A stretch of DNA of 64,000 nt, from the NCBI GenBank assembly GCA_041674745.1, contig JBAYVD010000001.1:186001-250000 (forward strand). The letters run 5' to 3'. The stretch is from UBA2040 sp041674745 (lineage in GTDB: Bacteria > Bacteroidota > Bacteroidia > Flavobacteriales_D > Crocinitomicaceae). Shown piece by piece: positions 53,765 to 63,144 of this stretch. The notes below the pieces were generated by a model that made no database searches, was not told where the DNA came from, and saw only the letters and a program-made list of their open reading frames with translations. The first letter of the stretch is position 1, and each line of letters opens with the position of its first letter. The translations under genes and the position numbers were made by a program.

Positions 53765-54520
53765 ATGCAATTGGGTACAATGGATAAAGGTAGTATTTCA
53801 GGTGAATTCTCTAAATCAAAAATATCTGAGACCCCTGTTAATTTTGAAAGTGAAAGGGTAGCACATTTTGATAATATGCTCCCTGCCTTTCCGGATGAGG
53901 CGATATACATTTATTCTTTTGAAGAAAATAGAATGATTTATGCCCGTGGTTGGGAAAACATTCTAGGTTATCCTGATGCAGAGATAACGATGATGCAAAT
54001 TGTGTTATTAACCACTCCTGAATACGCTCCGTTCGCAAATGAACTGAATGACAAAGCTTTGGATTTCATTTTGAAACAAAGGCAAGATTTGGAGCAATAC
54101 AGTTTCACCATCGAATTAAAAAAAACGCACAAAAACGGCCATGAAATTCCTTTGATCACAAAAGTAAGCGTGTTTGAATCCAGGGATGGTGTAATGACAA
54201 GTATCATTGGTCGTTCCCAGATCAACAAAAGCATTAACCTAGGGAAAGTCATGCAATATGCAGCGTATGGTCCTAAAAAATCGAAATTCGAGGACGAGTT
54301 GAATAAGCAGCTTTTTCATCATTTCGCCATTTCAAAAAAGGAAAAAGAAGCTTTGTCCCTGGTCGCAAAGGGTTTTGCTTACAAAGAAATCGCAGAAATT
54401 CTGAATATTTCGCAGTCGGCCGTAGAAAAAAGAGTACAGCCATTAGTAAAAAGATTCAAAGTAAGAAGTACAGCTCATTTGATCAGTTTTGCCTACGAAA
54501 ATCACATATTACCTTTTTAA
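53765..54520 (+). CDS. PAS-domain LuxR-type transcriptional regulator
   Basis: 251 residues. An N-terminal PAS-like sensor (YIYSFEENRMIYARGWENILGYPDAEI, about 40-70, then KKTHKNGHEIPLITKVSVFE) is followed by a C-terminal LuxR helix-turn-helix: KKEKEALSLVAKGFAYKEIAEILN and ISQSAVEKRVQPLVKR. There is no receiver domain, so it senses a ligand or redox/light signal through the PAS part. It converges, 13 bases away, on the membrane ATPase gene. Confidence 0.85.
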   Translation: MQLGTMDKGSISGEFSKSKISETPVNFESERVAHFDNMLPAFPDEAIYIYSFEENRMIYARGWENILGYPDAEITMMQIVLLTTPEYAPFANELNDKALDFILKQRQDLEQYSFTIELKKTHKNGHEIPLITKVSVFESRDGVMTSIIGRSQINKSINLGKVMQYAAYGPKKSKFEDELNKQLFHHFAISKKEKEALSLVAKGFAYKEIAEILNISQSAVEKRVQPLVKRFKVRSTAHLISFAYENHILPF

Positions 54521-54533
54521 AAAAAGCGATAGC

Positions 54534-55592
54534 TTATAATTGTATGCTTTGAACGGATTCCTTAGGAATACCGATTTCTTCTAGCATTTTAGACCATTGA
54601 TTGACCAATTTAATGTCTGACTCGACTTCACCCAACACCCAAATAATCTTTTTGGATTGAATAATGGATTGGTTCGATGGATTGGCATCTAAAAGTGATT
54701 TAAATTTTTTGGGTGTAATTAAATCGTCGATAGGCTGACCGGGATTAATGTCATCAATGATGAGTACTGAGCAATCACGCCAGGTCCAAAGGTCGGTATC
54801 TCTAATTTTATCATCACTTTCATCGCAAAAAGAGCTGTACAATTTGGTGGCAGTCGTATACAAACAAGGAATATGTTGAACAGACAGTTCGGTGGCAATT
54901 CCAACACTCAAACTGGTTTTTCCTTTGTTTTTGGCGCCAAAAATCAACAAGTGATTGGTCGGATTGTTTTTATCCATAAAATCGAAAACACGTTGACGAT
55001 CTTGTGGTAGTATACCAAAGGTCCACTGACTCAAACGAAACTGAAAAGGGTAATACGTATTTTGCAAGTACATTTTCGTTAAAAACCAATACCTAGCGGG
55101 TAGCAAAATGATTAAAAAAAGTGCCGAGAGAATAAGGATGGTACTATCATTATGAGACAAAACTTGACTAGCCGAAAATGCCCCAAGCCAGAAAAAGCAC
55201 AAATCTGTAAAGGTATCAAAGGCAATATTTCCCCATGCTGGTTCAAAAATTGTTTTTTCGGCGGAAGGAATATAAATTAATTTGGCGGCTGTTTTTTTTC
55301 CAGCTAGTAAGGGGCCTAAAAAATTATATAACTCAAAAACAAGCCAAAATATGGAAACCAAAAGCCCTGTCATAAAGGCGGATGAACTGAAATAATTGAA
55401 GTGTTTTATCCAAGAGTACAACAAAATTACTGGAATAAAGCCCAACGAAAAATGACCAACTTGATTGGCCAACCAGGAATAAGTTAAGGTGACACCGCGA
55501 TGAGAGTCCTTGCCGATAGCATCCGCTTTAATCTGACGAAAAATATCTCCTGAAGAAATACTAGGGGTAAATAGTGCTCTTATCATTTGCAA
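54534..55592 (-). CDS. Membrane-anchored DnaC/IstB-like P-loop ATPase
   Basis: 352 residues in an unusual layout. Four hydrophobic helices lie in the N-terminal half (about 46-65, 72-95, 124-145, 150-170). The C-terminal half is a P-loop ATPase: Walker A GAKNKGKTS (219-227), Walker B CSVLIIDD (274-281), with KLYSSFCDESDD between. Lysine-threonine phosphate binding, the spacing and the segment YTTATKLYSSF are those of DnaC/IstB-type loaders, which are normally soluble. No transposase is near, so it is not an IS21 helper. Function unknown. Confidence 0.75.
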   Translation of the reverse strand: MQMIRALFTPSISSGDIFRQIKADAIGKDSHRGVTLTYSWLANQVGHFSLGFIPVILLYSWIKHFNYFSSSAFMTGLLVSIFWLVFELYNFLGPLLAGKKTAAKLIYIPSAEKTIFEPAWGNIAFDTFTDLCFFWLGAFSASQVLSHNDSTILILSALFLIILLPARYWFLTKMYLQNTYYPFQFRLSQWTFGILPQDRQRVFDFMDKNNPTNHLLIFGAKNKGKTSLSVGIATELSVQHIPCLYTTATKLYSSFCDESDDKIRDTDLWTWRDCSVLIIDDINPGQPIDDLITPKKFKSLLDANPSNQSIIQSKKIIWVLGEVESDIKLVNQWSKMLEEIGIPKESVQSIQL

Positions 55593-55883
55593 AAAGAAGG
55601 ATGTAAAAGTTGAATAAAAACGTAAGGTGTTAAAATTAAGTAGGATTGTAATAGTAACAGGTAAGTTGGAAGAGTTTTTACCTGTGGATATACACAGTTT
55701 TACACTTTTTTCGAATGGAATAAAGTACTTTTGACTTCACACTGAAAAAAGGGTATTCTTTAAATAGACTGCCTACTTATTACTAAAAAATGACCTAACC
55801 ACTTTTTTACTTTCTTCATGTTTCTAAAGTGATTGCTTACATTTTCAACGTAAAGTCCATTCATTTTTCCGTAAAATTGCAAC

Positions 55884-57119
55884 ATGGGAAAACGGTTGAT
55901 TAAAAACATCAAAGGATTGGTTCAAGTTGGCGAAAATTTGCCTTTGATGCGCAAAGGAGCTGATATGAAAGAATTGCCCATCCTTGAAAACGCTTATTTG
56001 GCGCAAGAGGATGGCGTAATTGTTGATTATGGTAGTATGAGCGAATGGGGTGGGATTACCGATTGGCGGGATATCGAAGTAATTGATGCCGAAGGAAAAT
56101 ATGTCCTACCTGCTTTTTGTGATTCGCATACTCACCTGGTTTTCGCTAAAAGTCGGGAAGAAGAATTTGTCGATCGAATCAACGGGCTTTCGTACGAAGA
56201 AATTGCACTAAAAGGAGGCGGGATTCTCAACTCTGCCAAACGTTTGGCTGAAATGAGTGAAGACGAATTGTTTGACCTAGCGAAAACGCGCTTAGAGCGA
56301 ATAAAATCCTATGGGACAGGCGCAGTGGAAATTAAATCAGGTTACGGACTTTCAGTCGAAGCAGAATTAAAGATGCTTCGTGTAATCAAGCGTTTGAAAG
56401 AAACTTCCGATATTGCGATCAAAGCAAATTTCTTAGGTGCTCATGCTTTTCCAAAGGAATTCAAGGACAATCACCAGGGCTACATTGATTTAATAATCAA
56501 TGAAATGCTGCCGCGTATTGAAGCTGACGGTTTGGCCGACTATATTGATATTTTCTGTGAAAGAAATTACTATTCAGTGGAAGAAATGCATCGAATTTTG
56601 GAGGCAGGAGCGAAATATGGACTTCGTCCAAAAGTGCATGTCAATCAATTTTCCGTGATGGGCGGTATTCAAAAAGCGATCGAATTCAATGCGCTGTCAG
56701 TAGATCATTTGGAAGAAATTTCGGATGAAGACATTGAAGCATTGAAAAACTCAACGACCATGCCAACACTATTGCCAAGTTGTTCTCATTTTCTGAGTAT
56801 TCCTTATAGTCAAGCCAGAAGAATGATCGACGCTGGATTACCCATTTCCTTAGCCAGTGATTTCAATCCAGGATCCACACCAAGTGGAAATCTTCAATTC
56901 GTTTGGTCCTTAGCCTGTGTGAAAATGAAAATGACGCCGGAAGAAGCCATCAACGCGTTAACCATCAATGCGGCCTACGCGATGGGACTTTCTGAAACAC
57001 ACGGATCCATTGCCTTGGGTAAAAAAACGCCATTGATTTTGACGAAGGAAATTCCTTCACTGGCCTATATTCCTTATGCTTTCGGTGATTCGCATGTGGA
57101 ACGATTGATCGTGAATTGA
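55884..57119 (+). CDS. hutI: Imidazolonepropionase
   Basis: 411 residues. Third step of histidine breakdown: hydrolysis of imidazolone propionate to N-formiminoglutamate. Amidohydrolase metal ligands are visible: H82 and H84 in DSHTHLVFA, then KVHVNQFS, and SLASDFNPGSTPSGN with the conserved Asp. Only this Hut gene is in the window. The 291-base gap upstream carries a TACTTTTG -7 box at 55726-55733 without a TTG. Confidence 0.93.
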   Translation: MGKRLIKNIKGLVQVGENLPLMRKGADMKELPILENAYLAQEDGVIVDYGSMSEWGGITDWRDIEVIDAEGKYVLPAFCDSHTHLVFAKSREEEFVDRINGLSYEEIALKGGGILNSAKRLAEMSEDELFDLAKTRLERIKSYGTGAVEIKSGYGLSVEAELKMLRVIKRLKETSDIAIKANFLGAHAFPKEFKDNHQGYIDLIINEMLPRIEADGLADYIDIFCERNYYSVEEMHRILEAGAKYGLRPKVHVNQFSVMGGIQKAIEFNALSVDHLEEISDEDIEALKNSTTMPTLLPSCSHFLSIPYSQARRMIDAGLPISLASDFNPGSTPSGNLQFVWSLACVKMKMTPEEAINALTINAAYAMGLSETHGSIALGKKTPLILTKEIPSLAYIPYAFGDSHVERLIVN

Positions 57120-57146
57120 TCTTTTGAGAAACAAGCTAAAGTGGCG

Positions 57147-57530
57147 CTATATTTTTTCAGCGAAAGCTAAAATATGTCCATCCAAATCGGCAATGTAGCC
57201 AACTCGATCGCCCCAATCCCTTGTTTGCAAAGGACTGATTAGCCTACCGCCAAGTCGGATCGATCGATCCATGAAATCTTGTGGATTTTTCACTTTTAGG
57301 TATAACTCGCAGCGAGGGATTCCTATACCACTTGAAGGATGGACGGTTTTATCTTCAAGTATTTTAGCGATTCCATCATTGGGCATCAATCCTAGTTTGA
57401 CATTTTCAAGTACCTGAAATTCGGTCATTCCGGGCACATCAATAGTAGGTGTAAGATTCAATACTTGCTCATAAAAATGCTTGCTCATCGACTGGTTTGC
57501 AACGTACAAAATGAATTCAATTTCTTGCAT
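57147..57530 (-). CDS. VOC-family (glyoxalase-fold) protein
   Basis: 127 residues, a single vicinal-oxygen-chelate unit of two beta-alpha-beta-beta-beta modules: IEFILYVANQSMSKHFYEQVLN, then CELYLKVKNPQDFMDR and RDWGDRVGYIADLDGHILAFAE. The WGDR-x-GYIADLDGH block is normal for VOC enzymes and includes the usual His/Glu metal positions. The actual reaction is unknown. Confidence 0.85.
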   Translation of the reverse strand: MQEIEFILYVANQSMSKHFYEQVLNLTPTIDVPGMTEFQVLENVKLGLMPNDGIAKILEDKTVHPSSGIGIPRCELYLKVKNPQDFMDRSIRLGGRLISPLQTRDWGDRVGYIADLDGHILAFAEKI

Positions 57531-57703
57531 TTGTAACTTTATTTAAAAATCGAATGTACGGAAATTGAACGAAGCAATTCACAAACGGTTTAACGCTTAG
57601 GTCTTTAATTTTCATTTCTCAACCGTACAATAAGTGTGAATAACTTTAAGCCATCAATAGGTTTAACCAATTGCCAAAAAACCTTATTTTTCCGCAAAAT
57701 TAA

Positions 57704-58876
57704 ATGGATTTATTCTATTCTATGGAAGAAACAACGGTGGAATCAAAAATCGTGCGCTTGAAGAAAAGTCGCGTTATAGAACAAATGAAAGAGGCGAAAG
57801 TACTCTTGGTGCAAGGACCAAAAGGGATTGGTAAAACCGAATTCATTTTGGACATTTTGTCGGATTTGGACTGGTCGCATCAAATCTTATCCAAAAAGGA
57901 TTACAAAGGCTTGGATACAGAAACAGAGATTTACGATTTCCTTTCTACGAAAATAGGGAATGCTGAAATAGTGGTATTGAAAGATGCTGAGCATTTTGGT
58001 CAATTGCAATTTCTGTTGGAAATGATTTTAGCCGAGGATCACCTAGCAAAGGTTATCTTATTGAGCTCCTTTCAAGCTCCCATTGACGAACTTCTTTTCG
58101 AAGCTTTAAAGGCGAATGACTTGGTCGTAGAGTTGACTCCTTTTGCATTTTACGAATTGGCGCAAACCAAAGGAATGGGCAGTTTGGAAAAGGAATTGGA
58201 AGATCGCTTGGTATTTGGCTCGTATCCCGCGGTGATTGAAAATCCTGAAAAGGCAGAGGAGATAATCAATGAATTGCTCGAGCAGATTTTAGTCACGCAG
58301 CTCGGCGCCAACGATCGAATCAACAAGAAGAAACAGATGATTGCTGTATTAAAAACGCTCGCTTTCCAAATGGGAGAAGTCCTTTCTTACAATGATATCG
58401 GCACACGTTGCGACTTGGACAATGAAACGGTTGAGCGCTACGTGGAATTGTTTGAAAAAGCCTTTTTATTGTACCGAATTCCTTCTTATTACGGTGGAAA
58501 CAAGTACGAAATGAAAAAAGGAACGTCTGTTTATTTTGCCGATAACGGCCTGCGCAATGCATTGATCAACAACTTCAATTCCATGGAATGGCGAAACGAT
58601 GCCACTCAGCTTTGGCGAAATTGGTTGCTGGTGGAGAAAATCAAATGGAACCAAAATTTGGGCAAGACCGTGGATTATTACACCTGGAAAACCCATACCA
58701 AACAAAATGTGGATTGCATCGAAATTGAAAATGGTCGAATGCGCGCCTATCAAACTTCATGGACGAAAAAGAAAACCGTTCGTTTCCCAGCTGGATTTTT
58801 AAAATATTACCCAAATGCTGAAACTTTTCAACTCAACAAAAGTACCTATTGGGGCTTTTTATCCTCTAAAAAATAA
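57704..58876 (+). CDS. AAA_14/DUF4143-type ATPase, coupled to an AddB-like nuclease
   Basis: 390 residues (ATG at 57704; 57722 also possible). Walker A QGPKGIGKTE sits near residue 37, and VVLKDAEHFG is the Walker B region. The C-terminal half is DUF4143-like: a winged helix (YNDIGTRCDLDNETVERY), then YFADNGLRNALI, and a nuclease-like fold. In DUF4143 the nuclease tail usually ends in E-V-K; here it reads D-C-I-E then A-Y-Q-T, so the metal site is weak. Its TAA shares a base with the ATG of the next gene (58874-58878), so the two are tightly coupled. Confidence 0.78.
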   Translation: MDLFYSMEETTVESKIVRLKKSRVIEQMKEAKVLLVQGPKGIGKTEFILDILSDLDWSHQILSKKDYKGLDTETEIYDFLSTKIGNAEIVVLKDAEHFGQLQFLLEMILAEDHLAKVILLSSFQAPIDELLFEALKANDLVVELTPFAFYELAQTKGMGSLEKELEDRLVFGSYPAVIENPEKAEEIINELLEQILVTQLGANDRINKKKQMIAVLKTLAFQMGEVLSYNDIGTRCDLDNETVERYVELFEKAFLLYRIPSYYGGNKYEMKKGTSVYFADNGLRNALINNFNSMEWRNDATQLWRNWLLVEKIKWNQNLGKTVDYYTWKTHTKQNVDCIEIENGRMRAYQTSWTKKKTVRFPAGFLKYYPNAETFQLNKSTYWGFLSSKK

Positions 58877-61698
58877 TGCAAGGAAAAAAATTCATCACCC
58901 GAATAGCAGATTTCATTCTTGAAAATGAATGGCCACTGGAAGATTTGGTCATTATTCTTCCTTCGATCCGTGCCCGAAAATATTTGGAAACGGAATTGGC
59001 ATCCAAATTTGAGCGGCCCATTTTTGCTCCCGAAATGCTGACAATCGACAGTTGGATCAAAAATGCTTCGACCTATAAAGTGGTGGATAAACTCAATATT
59101 TTATTTGAATTGTACCGCGTTCATTTAGAAATTGAAGAAGATACCGCCGATCGGAGTTTTGATGCGTTTTACAACTGGGCGACAATTCTTTTGGCCGATT
59201 TTGAGGAAATAGACAAGTATTTGGTCGATCCCAAACAACTTTTCAAAAATCTAAAAGATGTCAAAGACATTGAAAATTGGAGTTTCAATTCAGAAGAATT
59301 AAGCGAGACACAATTGAAATTTTTGGCTTTTTGGGAACGCTTGCCTCACTATTATGAAGGTCTTCGTGAACGCTTGAAGAAAAACAATTGGGCGTACGGC
59401 GGAATGGCGTTTCGGGAAGTAGCAGAAAACAACGAATTGGTTTCACCGCCAGAAGACAAGCGCATCTTCATCTTTGCAGGATTCAATGCGCTTTCTCTGT
59501 CAGAAATGACGATAATTCGGAAGCTACATGTGCGAGGAAAAGCTCATATTTTGCAAAACATCGACGAATTTTACTACAAGGCAAAACACCACGAAGCAGG
59601 ACATTTTCAACGAACTTTCAATGACTTTTTGGGTCGAAAACCGGAGAATTTCATGGAAAACGACATGCTTACCGAAACCAAAAATATCGAATTAATTTCC
59701 TGTGCACAGAGCATTGCACAAGTAAAAGCGGCGGCCAGTATTTTGTCGAAAATGAATGAAAATGAACTCAATGAAACCGTGCTTTTGCTTGCGGATGAAA
59801 CATTGGCTGGACCGATGATGAAGAATTTACCGTTGAACATCGGTCGTGCCAACATCACAATGGGTTTGCAATTGCGCGATACCTCGGTAAAATTGTGGGT
59901 GGATTTACTCTTCTCCATTCAAGAGAATTTCACCCGATTCAAAACCAAAAGTTTGTACCACAAAGATTTGTTCAAATTGTGGCAGCATCCTTTTTATCAA
60001 GCTTTTACGACCAAGGAAATCATAGGCAAACAGCGTTCTTTGGAGAACTATATTATTTCTAAAAATCGAATATTCCTTTCGCCCAACCACGTTTCCTTGG
60101 ACAATTCGATCATCGAAAAGCTGATTCAAACCCTCTTGCAACCTTGGAACAACGATTTCGGAAAAGCCTTGCAACATATGCGGCAATTGAATCAATTGAT
60201 TTACCCGGTTCTTCAAAAAGAAAATGAATTTGAAAAGGCAATTCTTCGGACGTTTGACAAAGCCGTTTTGACTTTTCAAAATACGTTAGGAGAAGATTTT
60301 CCTGAGATGAGTTTGCGTACCTTTAAGTTGCTTTTCCATCAAAATTGGAGTAAACAACGTATCGCTTACGAAGGAACGCCCACGGAAGGATTGCAAATGA
60401 TGGGCTTGCTCGAAACGCGGATGTTGGATTTTAAGAACATTATTTGCTTGGGATTGAACGAAGGAACCATGCCTCCTGGAAATCCAATCCAAACCTTGAT
60501 TCCGATGGATTTGAGACATTATTTCGGAATGCCAGGCACACGTGACAAACAAGGACTTTTTGCGCACCACTTTTACCGCTTGTTGCACAAAATGGAGAAC
60601 ATGACCATCACCTACACTGAAGCGCAAGAAAGTTTGAACAGTGGTGAACCAAGTCGGTACATCCAGCAAATGCGTATGGAATGGGAACGATTAGCACCCA
60701 ACGTTTCACTAACGGAAAAAACATACGCATTGGAAGCATCTGCGGCCAAAACTCAACTCAATTCAATTCTGAAAACACCCGAGATTTTCGCAAAAATGGA
60801 TCGAATTTTGGAGAATTCGATCTCTGCTAGCGCGCTCAACAAATATTTGAGTTGTCCAATGGATTTCTATTACCGCTACATTTTAGAGTACGGCGAGGAG
60901 GAAGAAGTAGAAGAAGAAATGAACAACAATACCTTGGGAACGATCATTCACGCAGTGTTGGAGATATTGTACGAACCTTTCGCACACAAAGATTCCGAAG
61001 GAAGGGACAAGCCAAATCCAAAATCATTGTCGCCGGTGGACATTGCTAGAATGGAAAAGGAATTTCCTGAATTGGTAAAAAAAGAATTCAAAAAGAACTA
61101 TGATGACGACGAAAATTCGTTTGCCACGGGCAAGAATCATCTGAGTTACCAAATGGCCATTTCTTTGCTTCAACGCTTTTTCCAAGAAGAGAAAAAATGG
61201 TTGATGAAATTGAATCAACCGTTGATGATTCATTCTTTGGAACAGAAACTGGAAACGACTTTGAAATTGATTATTCACGGAGTAGAGAAAACGGTCAATC
61301 TAAAAGGCTTTATTGATCGCGTGGATGGTTTTGGAGATAAAACTCGCATCATCGATTACAAGAGTGGAAGGGTCAACCAAGAAGAGGTAAATACAAATAA
61401 AAATAACGTGGCCGAAAATTTATTGAAGGCCGCTGCCAAAGGAAAAGTGCTTCAACTTTGGATCTATGCGTATTTATTTCGCGAAACCTACGGATATTTA
61501 CCTGATGAAGTGACAATTATCTCCTTCATCAATTATCCAGAAGCGCCATTGAGTCTTCAAACTGGAGAAATGACTTTGGAAGAATTTGTGGATGCTTTGC
61601 CCACGGTTTTGACAGAAATTTTCGAGGAAATGTACGACCCAACGATTCCGTTTGTGCACAATTCAGATCAATTTGTATCGTATTGTCAATATTGTTAG
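58876..61698 (+). CDS. AddB/RexB-like PD-(D/E)XK nuclease-helicase subunit
   Basis: 940 residues. The N-terminal part has the AddB pattern LVIILPSIRARKYLETEL without a Walker A motif; the C-terminal RecB-type nuclease has ISASALNKYLSCPMDFYYRY, then DRVDGFGDKTRIIDYKSGR. An iron-sulfur-like set of cysteines begins with the C of SCPMDFYYRY and ends in YCQYC at the stop; the usual fourth cysteine is not seen. It would process broken DNA ends with an AddA partner, which is not in the window. Confidence 0.82.
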   Translation: MQGKKFITRIADFILENEWPLEDLVIILPSIRARKYLETELASKFERPIFAPEMLTIDSWIKNASTYKVVDKLNILFELYRVHLEIEEDTADRSFDAFYNWATILLADFEEIDKYLVDPKQLFKNLKDVKDIENWSFNSEELSETQLKFLAFWERLPHYYEGLRERLKKNNWAYGGMAFREVAENNELVSPPEDKRIFIFAGFNALSLSEMTIIRKLHVRGKAHILQNIDEFYYKAKHHEAGHFQRTFNDFLGRKPENFMENDMLTETKNIELISCAQSIAQVKAAASILSKMNENELNETVLLLADETLAGPMMKNLPLNIGRANITMGLQLRDTSVKLWVDLLFSIQENFTRFKTKSLYHKDLFKLWQHPFYQAFTTKEIIGKQRSLENYIISKNRIFLSPNHVSLDNSIIEKLIQTLLQPWNNDFGKALQHMRQLNQLIYPVLQKENEFEKAILRTFDKAVLTFQNTLGEDFPEMSLRTFKLLFHQNWSKQRIAYEGTPTEGLQMMGLLETRMLDFKNIICLGLNEGTMPPGNPIQTLIPMDLRHYFGMPGTRDKQGLFAHHFYRLLHKMENMTITYTEAQESLNSGEPSRYIQQMRMEWERLAPNVSLTEKTYALEASAAKTQLNSILKTPEIFAKMDRILENSISASALNKYLSCPMDFYYRYILEYGEEEEVEEEMNNNTLGTIIHAVLEILYEPFAHKDSEGRDKPNPKSLSPVDIARMEKEFPELVKKEFKKNYDDDENSFATGKNHLSYQMAISLLQRFFQEEKKWLMKLNQPLMIHSLEQKLETTLKLIIHGVEKTVNLKGFIDRVDGFGDKTRIIDYKSGRVNQEEVNTNKNNVAENLLKAAAKGKVLQLWIYAYLFRETYGYLPDEVTIISFINYPEAPLSLQTGEMTLEEFVDALPTVLTEIFEEMYDPTIPFVHNSDQFVSYCQYC

Positions 61699-61755
61699 GG
61701 AATTGAAAAGGGGTTAATCGCCTTAAAATCAGGGATTAAAAAGTTGGGCACAAAA

Positions 61756-61803
61756 AAAATCCTGACATGCATTCAAAGAGGAGCAAAGGCATGTCAGGAT
61801 TTT
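61756..61803. terminator. Bidirectional terminator between addB-like and the acidic protein gene
   Basis: A perfect 15-bp stem (aaaatcctgacatgc / gcatgtcaggatttt) around an 18-nt loop, with eight T on the minus-strand side and four on the plus side. It serves both convergent genes. The gap 61699-61891 holds nothing else. Confidence 0.85.
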
Positions 61804-61891
61804 GCTTAAATAAAACCTTACTGCAATAACGAACAAAAAGTTGAATTGGTTGCTCGAAATCGAAAGTTTTTTACAATTTATTTTTGATAAC

Positions 61892-62254
61892 TTAGTAAAG
61901 CGCTCGTTTTAAGGCACTTCTGTAATCTTTAATTTCTTCTCTATTAATCTTGTGTTCAGCGTTGATCAACAAGTTTAACAAATACAATAGATTTTCTTGA
62001 TCTTCGATTCCTTCCAACGGGTATTCGTTCCCTTCTTCGTCCTCATCGTATTGACCTTCTACATCAAATGCTTCGTTTTCAGTCAAATATTCATACGTCA
62101 ATCGCAAAACTTTCACCACCAAAGGGTCTTGTTCTTTTTTTGCTAATTCACGCAAGTCTTTCAAATCATCGATCAATCCTTTGGCAAGAATTCCTTCTTT
62201 CTCTACCTTTTTGATGATGGCTTCTATTTTTGTATTACCAAGTCCGGTTTTCAT
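61892..62254 (-). CDS. Small acidic protein of unknown function
   Basis: 120 residues, strongly acidic with an EDEEGNEYPLEG centre and helical ends (IIKKVEKEGILAKGLIDDLKDL and LINAEHKINREEIKDYRSALKR). No signal peptide, membrane helix or known motif. I have a general impression that it is conserved in Flavobacteriales, but this is not verified. Alone on the minus strand between two terminators or divergent starts. Confidence 0.7.
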   Translation of the reverse strand: MKTGLGNTKIEAIIKKVEKEGILAKGLIDDLKDLRELAKKEQDPLVVKVLRLTYEYLTENEAFDVEGQYDEDEEGNEYPLEGIEDQENLLYLLNLLINAEHKINREEIKDYRSALKRALY

Positions 62255-62430
62255 CTATTCACATTACAAAAGCCAAAAGTTGGCTTAATTTGAGCACAAA
62301 TGTAAACAATTGGTCAGAATTCCGATTCATTTCTGGACACTTTGCTAAAAAAAGTTGCCATTCACAATTTTTGGTTAACAAATGTTTCATCTTTATTTAG
62401 GATTTACAAGCTAAAAAAGGAATGAAAGTT

Positions 62431-62438
62431 TATTTTTG
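62431..62438 (+). promoter_or_regulatory. -7 box before the LysE-type gene (TATTTTTG)
   Basis: Exact TAnnTTTG match 18 bases before the TTG start at 62457, which it supports. No TTG at standard spacing; the leader would be only about 12 nt. Confidence 0.5.
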
Positions 62439-62456
62439 TAAAAACCCTCTTCGGAA

Positions 62457-63098
62457 TTGTTACAACTCATTACAAAAGCTATCATTACCGGTTTCTTGCT
62501 CAGCATCTTGATTGGGCCAGTATTTTTTGTATTGTTAGAAACAAGCATCAAAAAAGGAATTCGAGCGGCCATTGCGTTTGACATTGGCGTATTGCTAAGC
62601 GATGTGATCTATATTTTGATTGCGTTGAATTTTTATTTTGAAGTACAACACCTGACAGAAGGAGAAAATCAACATTTGCTAAAGATTATTGGAGGTTCGT
62701 TGTTCATCATTTATGGAGTTGCTACGTTTTTTAAGAAAACAAAAGATTCTAAAAAAGACAGCAAGGGTAACATTGTTCCGAACAGCGCGAGTTACCCCAT
62801 GTTGGTTTTGAAAGGGTTTTTACTGAATTTGGCAAATCCATTGGTTATTTTTTATTGGTTTTCAGTGATGACTTTGGCAGAAAAAACAGAGGGAGACTCA
62901 ACGGCGCCGGTAATTTTCTTTTTGGGAATTATTTTGGCTACTTTTTTTAGTTTCGATATCCTGAAAATCGTTGGCGCTAAACAGTTGCGTCCTTTGATGA
63001 CTGACAAATTGTTAAAAGCGCTCAACCAATTGATTGGTATTGTATTTGCAGGATTCGGTATATTCCTGCTGATTCAAGGATTTTTAGGAAGAATGTAA
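62457..63098 (+). CDS. LysE-family amino-acid exporter
   Basis: 213 residues from a TTG start. About six membrane helices, beginning ITGFLLSILIGPVFFVLLETS, in which the GP-x-x-x-x-x-x-x-x-x region is typical of LysE/RhtB exporters, and later LLNLANPLVIFYW. It probably exports an amino acid or related small molecule; the substrate cannot be predicted. The partial YwqK gene follows 46 bases later. Confidence 0.87.
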   Translation: MLQLITKAIITGFLLSILIGPVFFVLLETSIKKGIRAAIAFDIGVLLSDVIYILIALNFYFEVQHLTEGENQHLLKIIGGSLFIIYGVATFFKKTKDSKKDSKGNIVPNSASYPMLVLKGFLLNLANPLVIFYWFSVMTLAEKTEGDSTAPVIFFLGIILATFFSFDILKIVGAKQLRPLMTDKLLKALNQLIGIVFAGFGIFLLIQGFLGRM

Positions 63099-63144
63099 CC
63101 GTTCGGGTGCAAATCCGTTCTAAGTAATTAGATATAAAACAACA

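Noticed and set aside
54534..55592. Membrane ATPase as an IstB helper of an IS21 element
   Set aside because: No IstA transposase or terminal repeats nearby, and IstB proteins lack membrane helices.
55682..55697. CTGTGGATATACACAG, containing an 8-of-9 match to a DnaA box, near the DnaC-like ATPase
   Set aside because: A single near match is expected by chance many times in 64 kb; there is no box cluster or AT-rich unwinding region.
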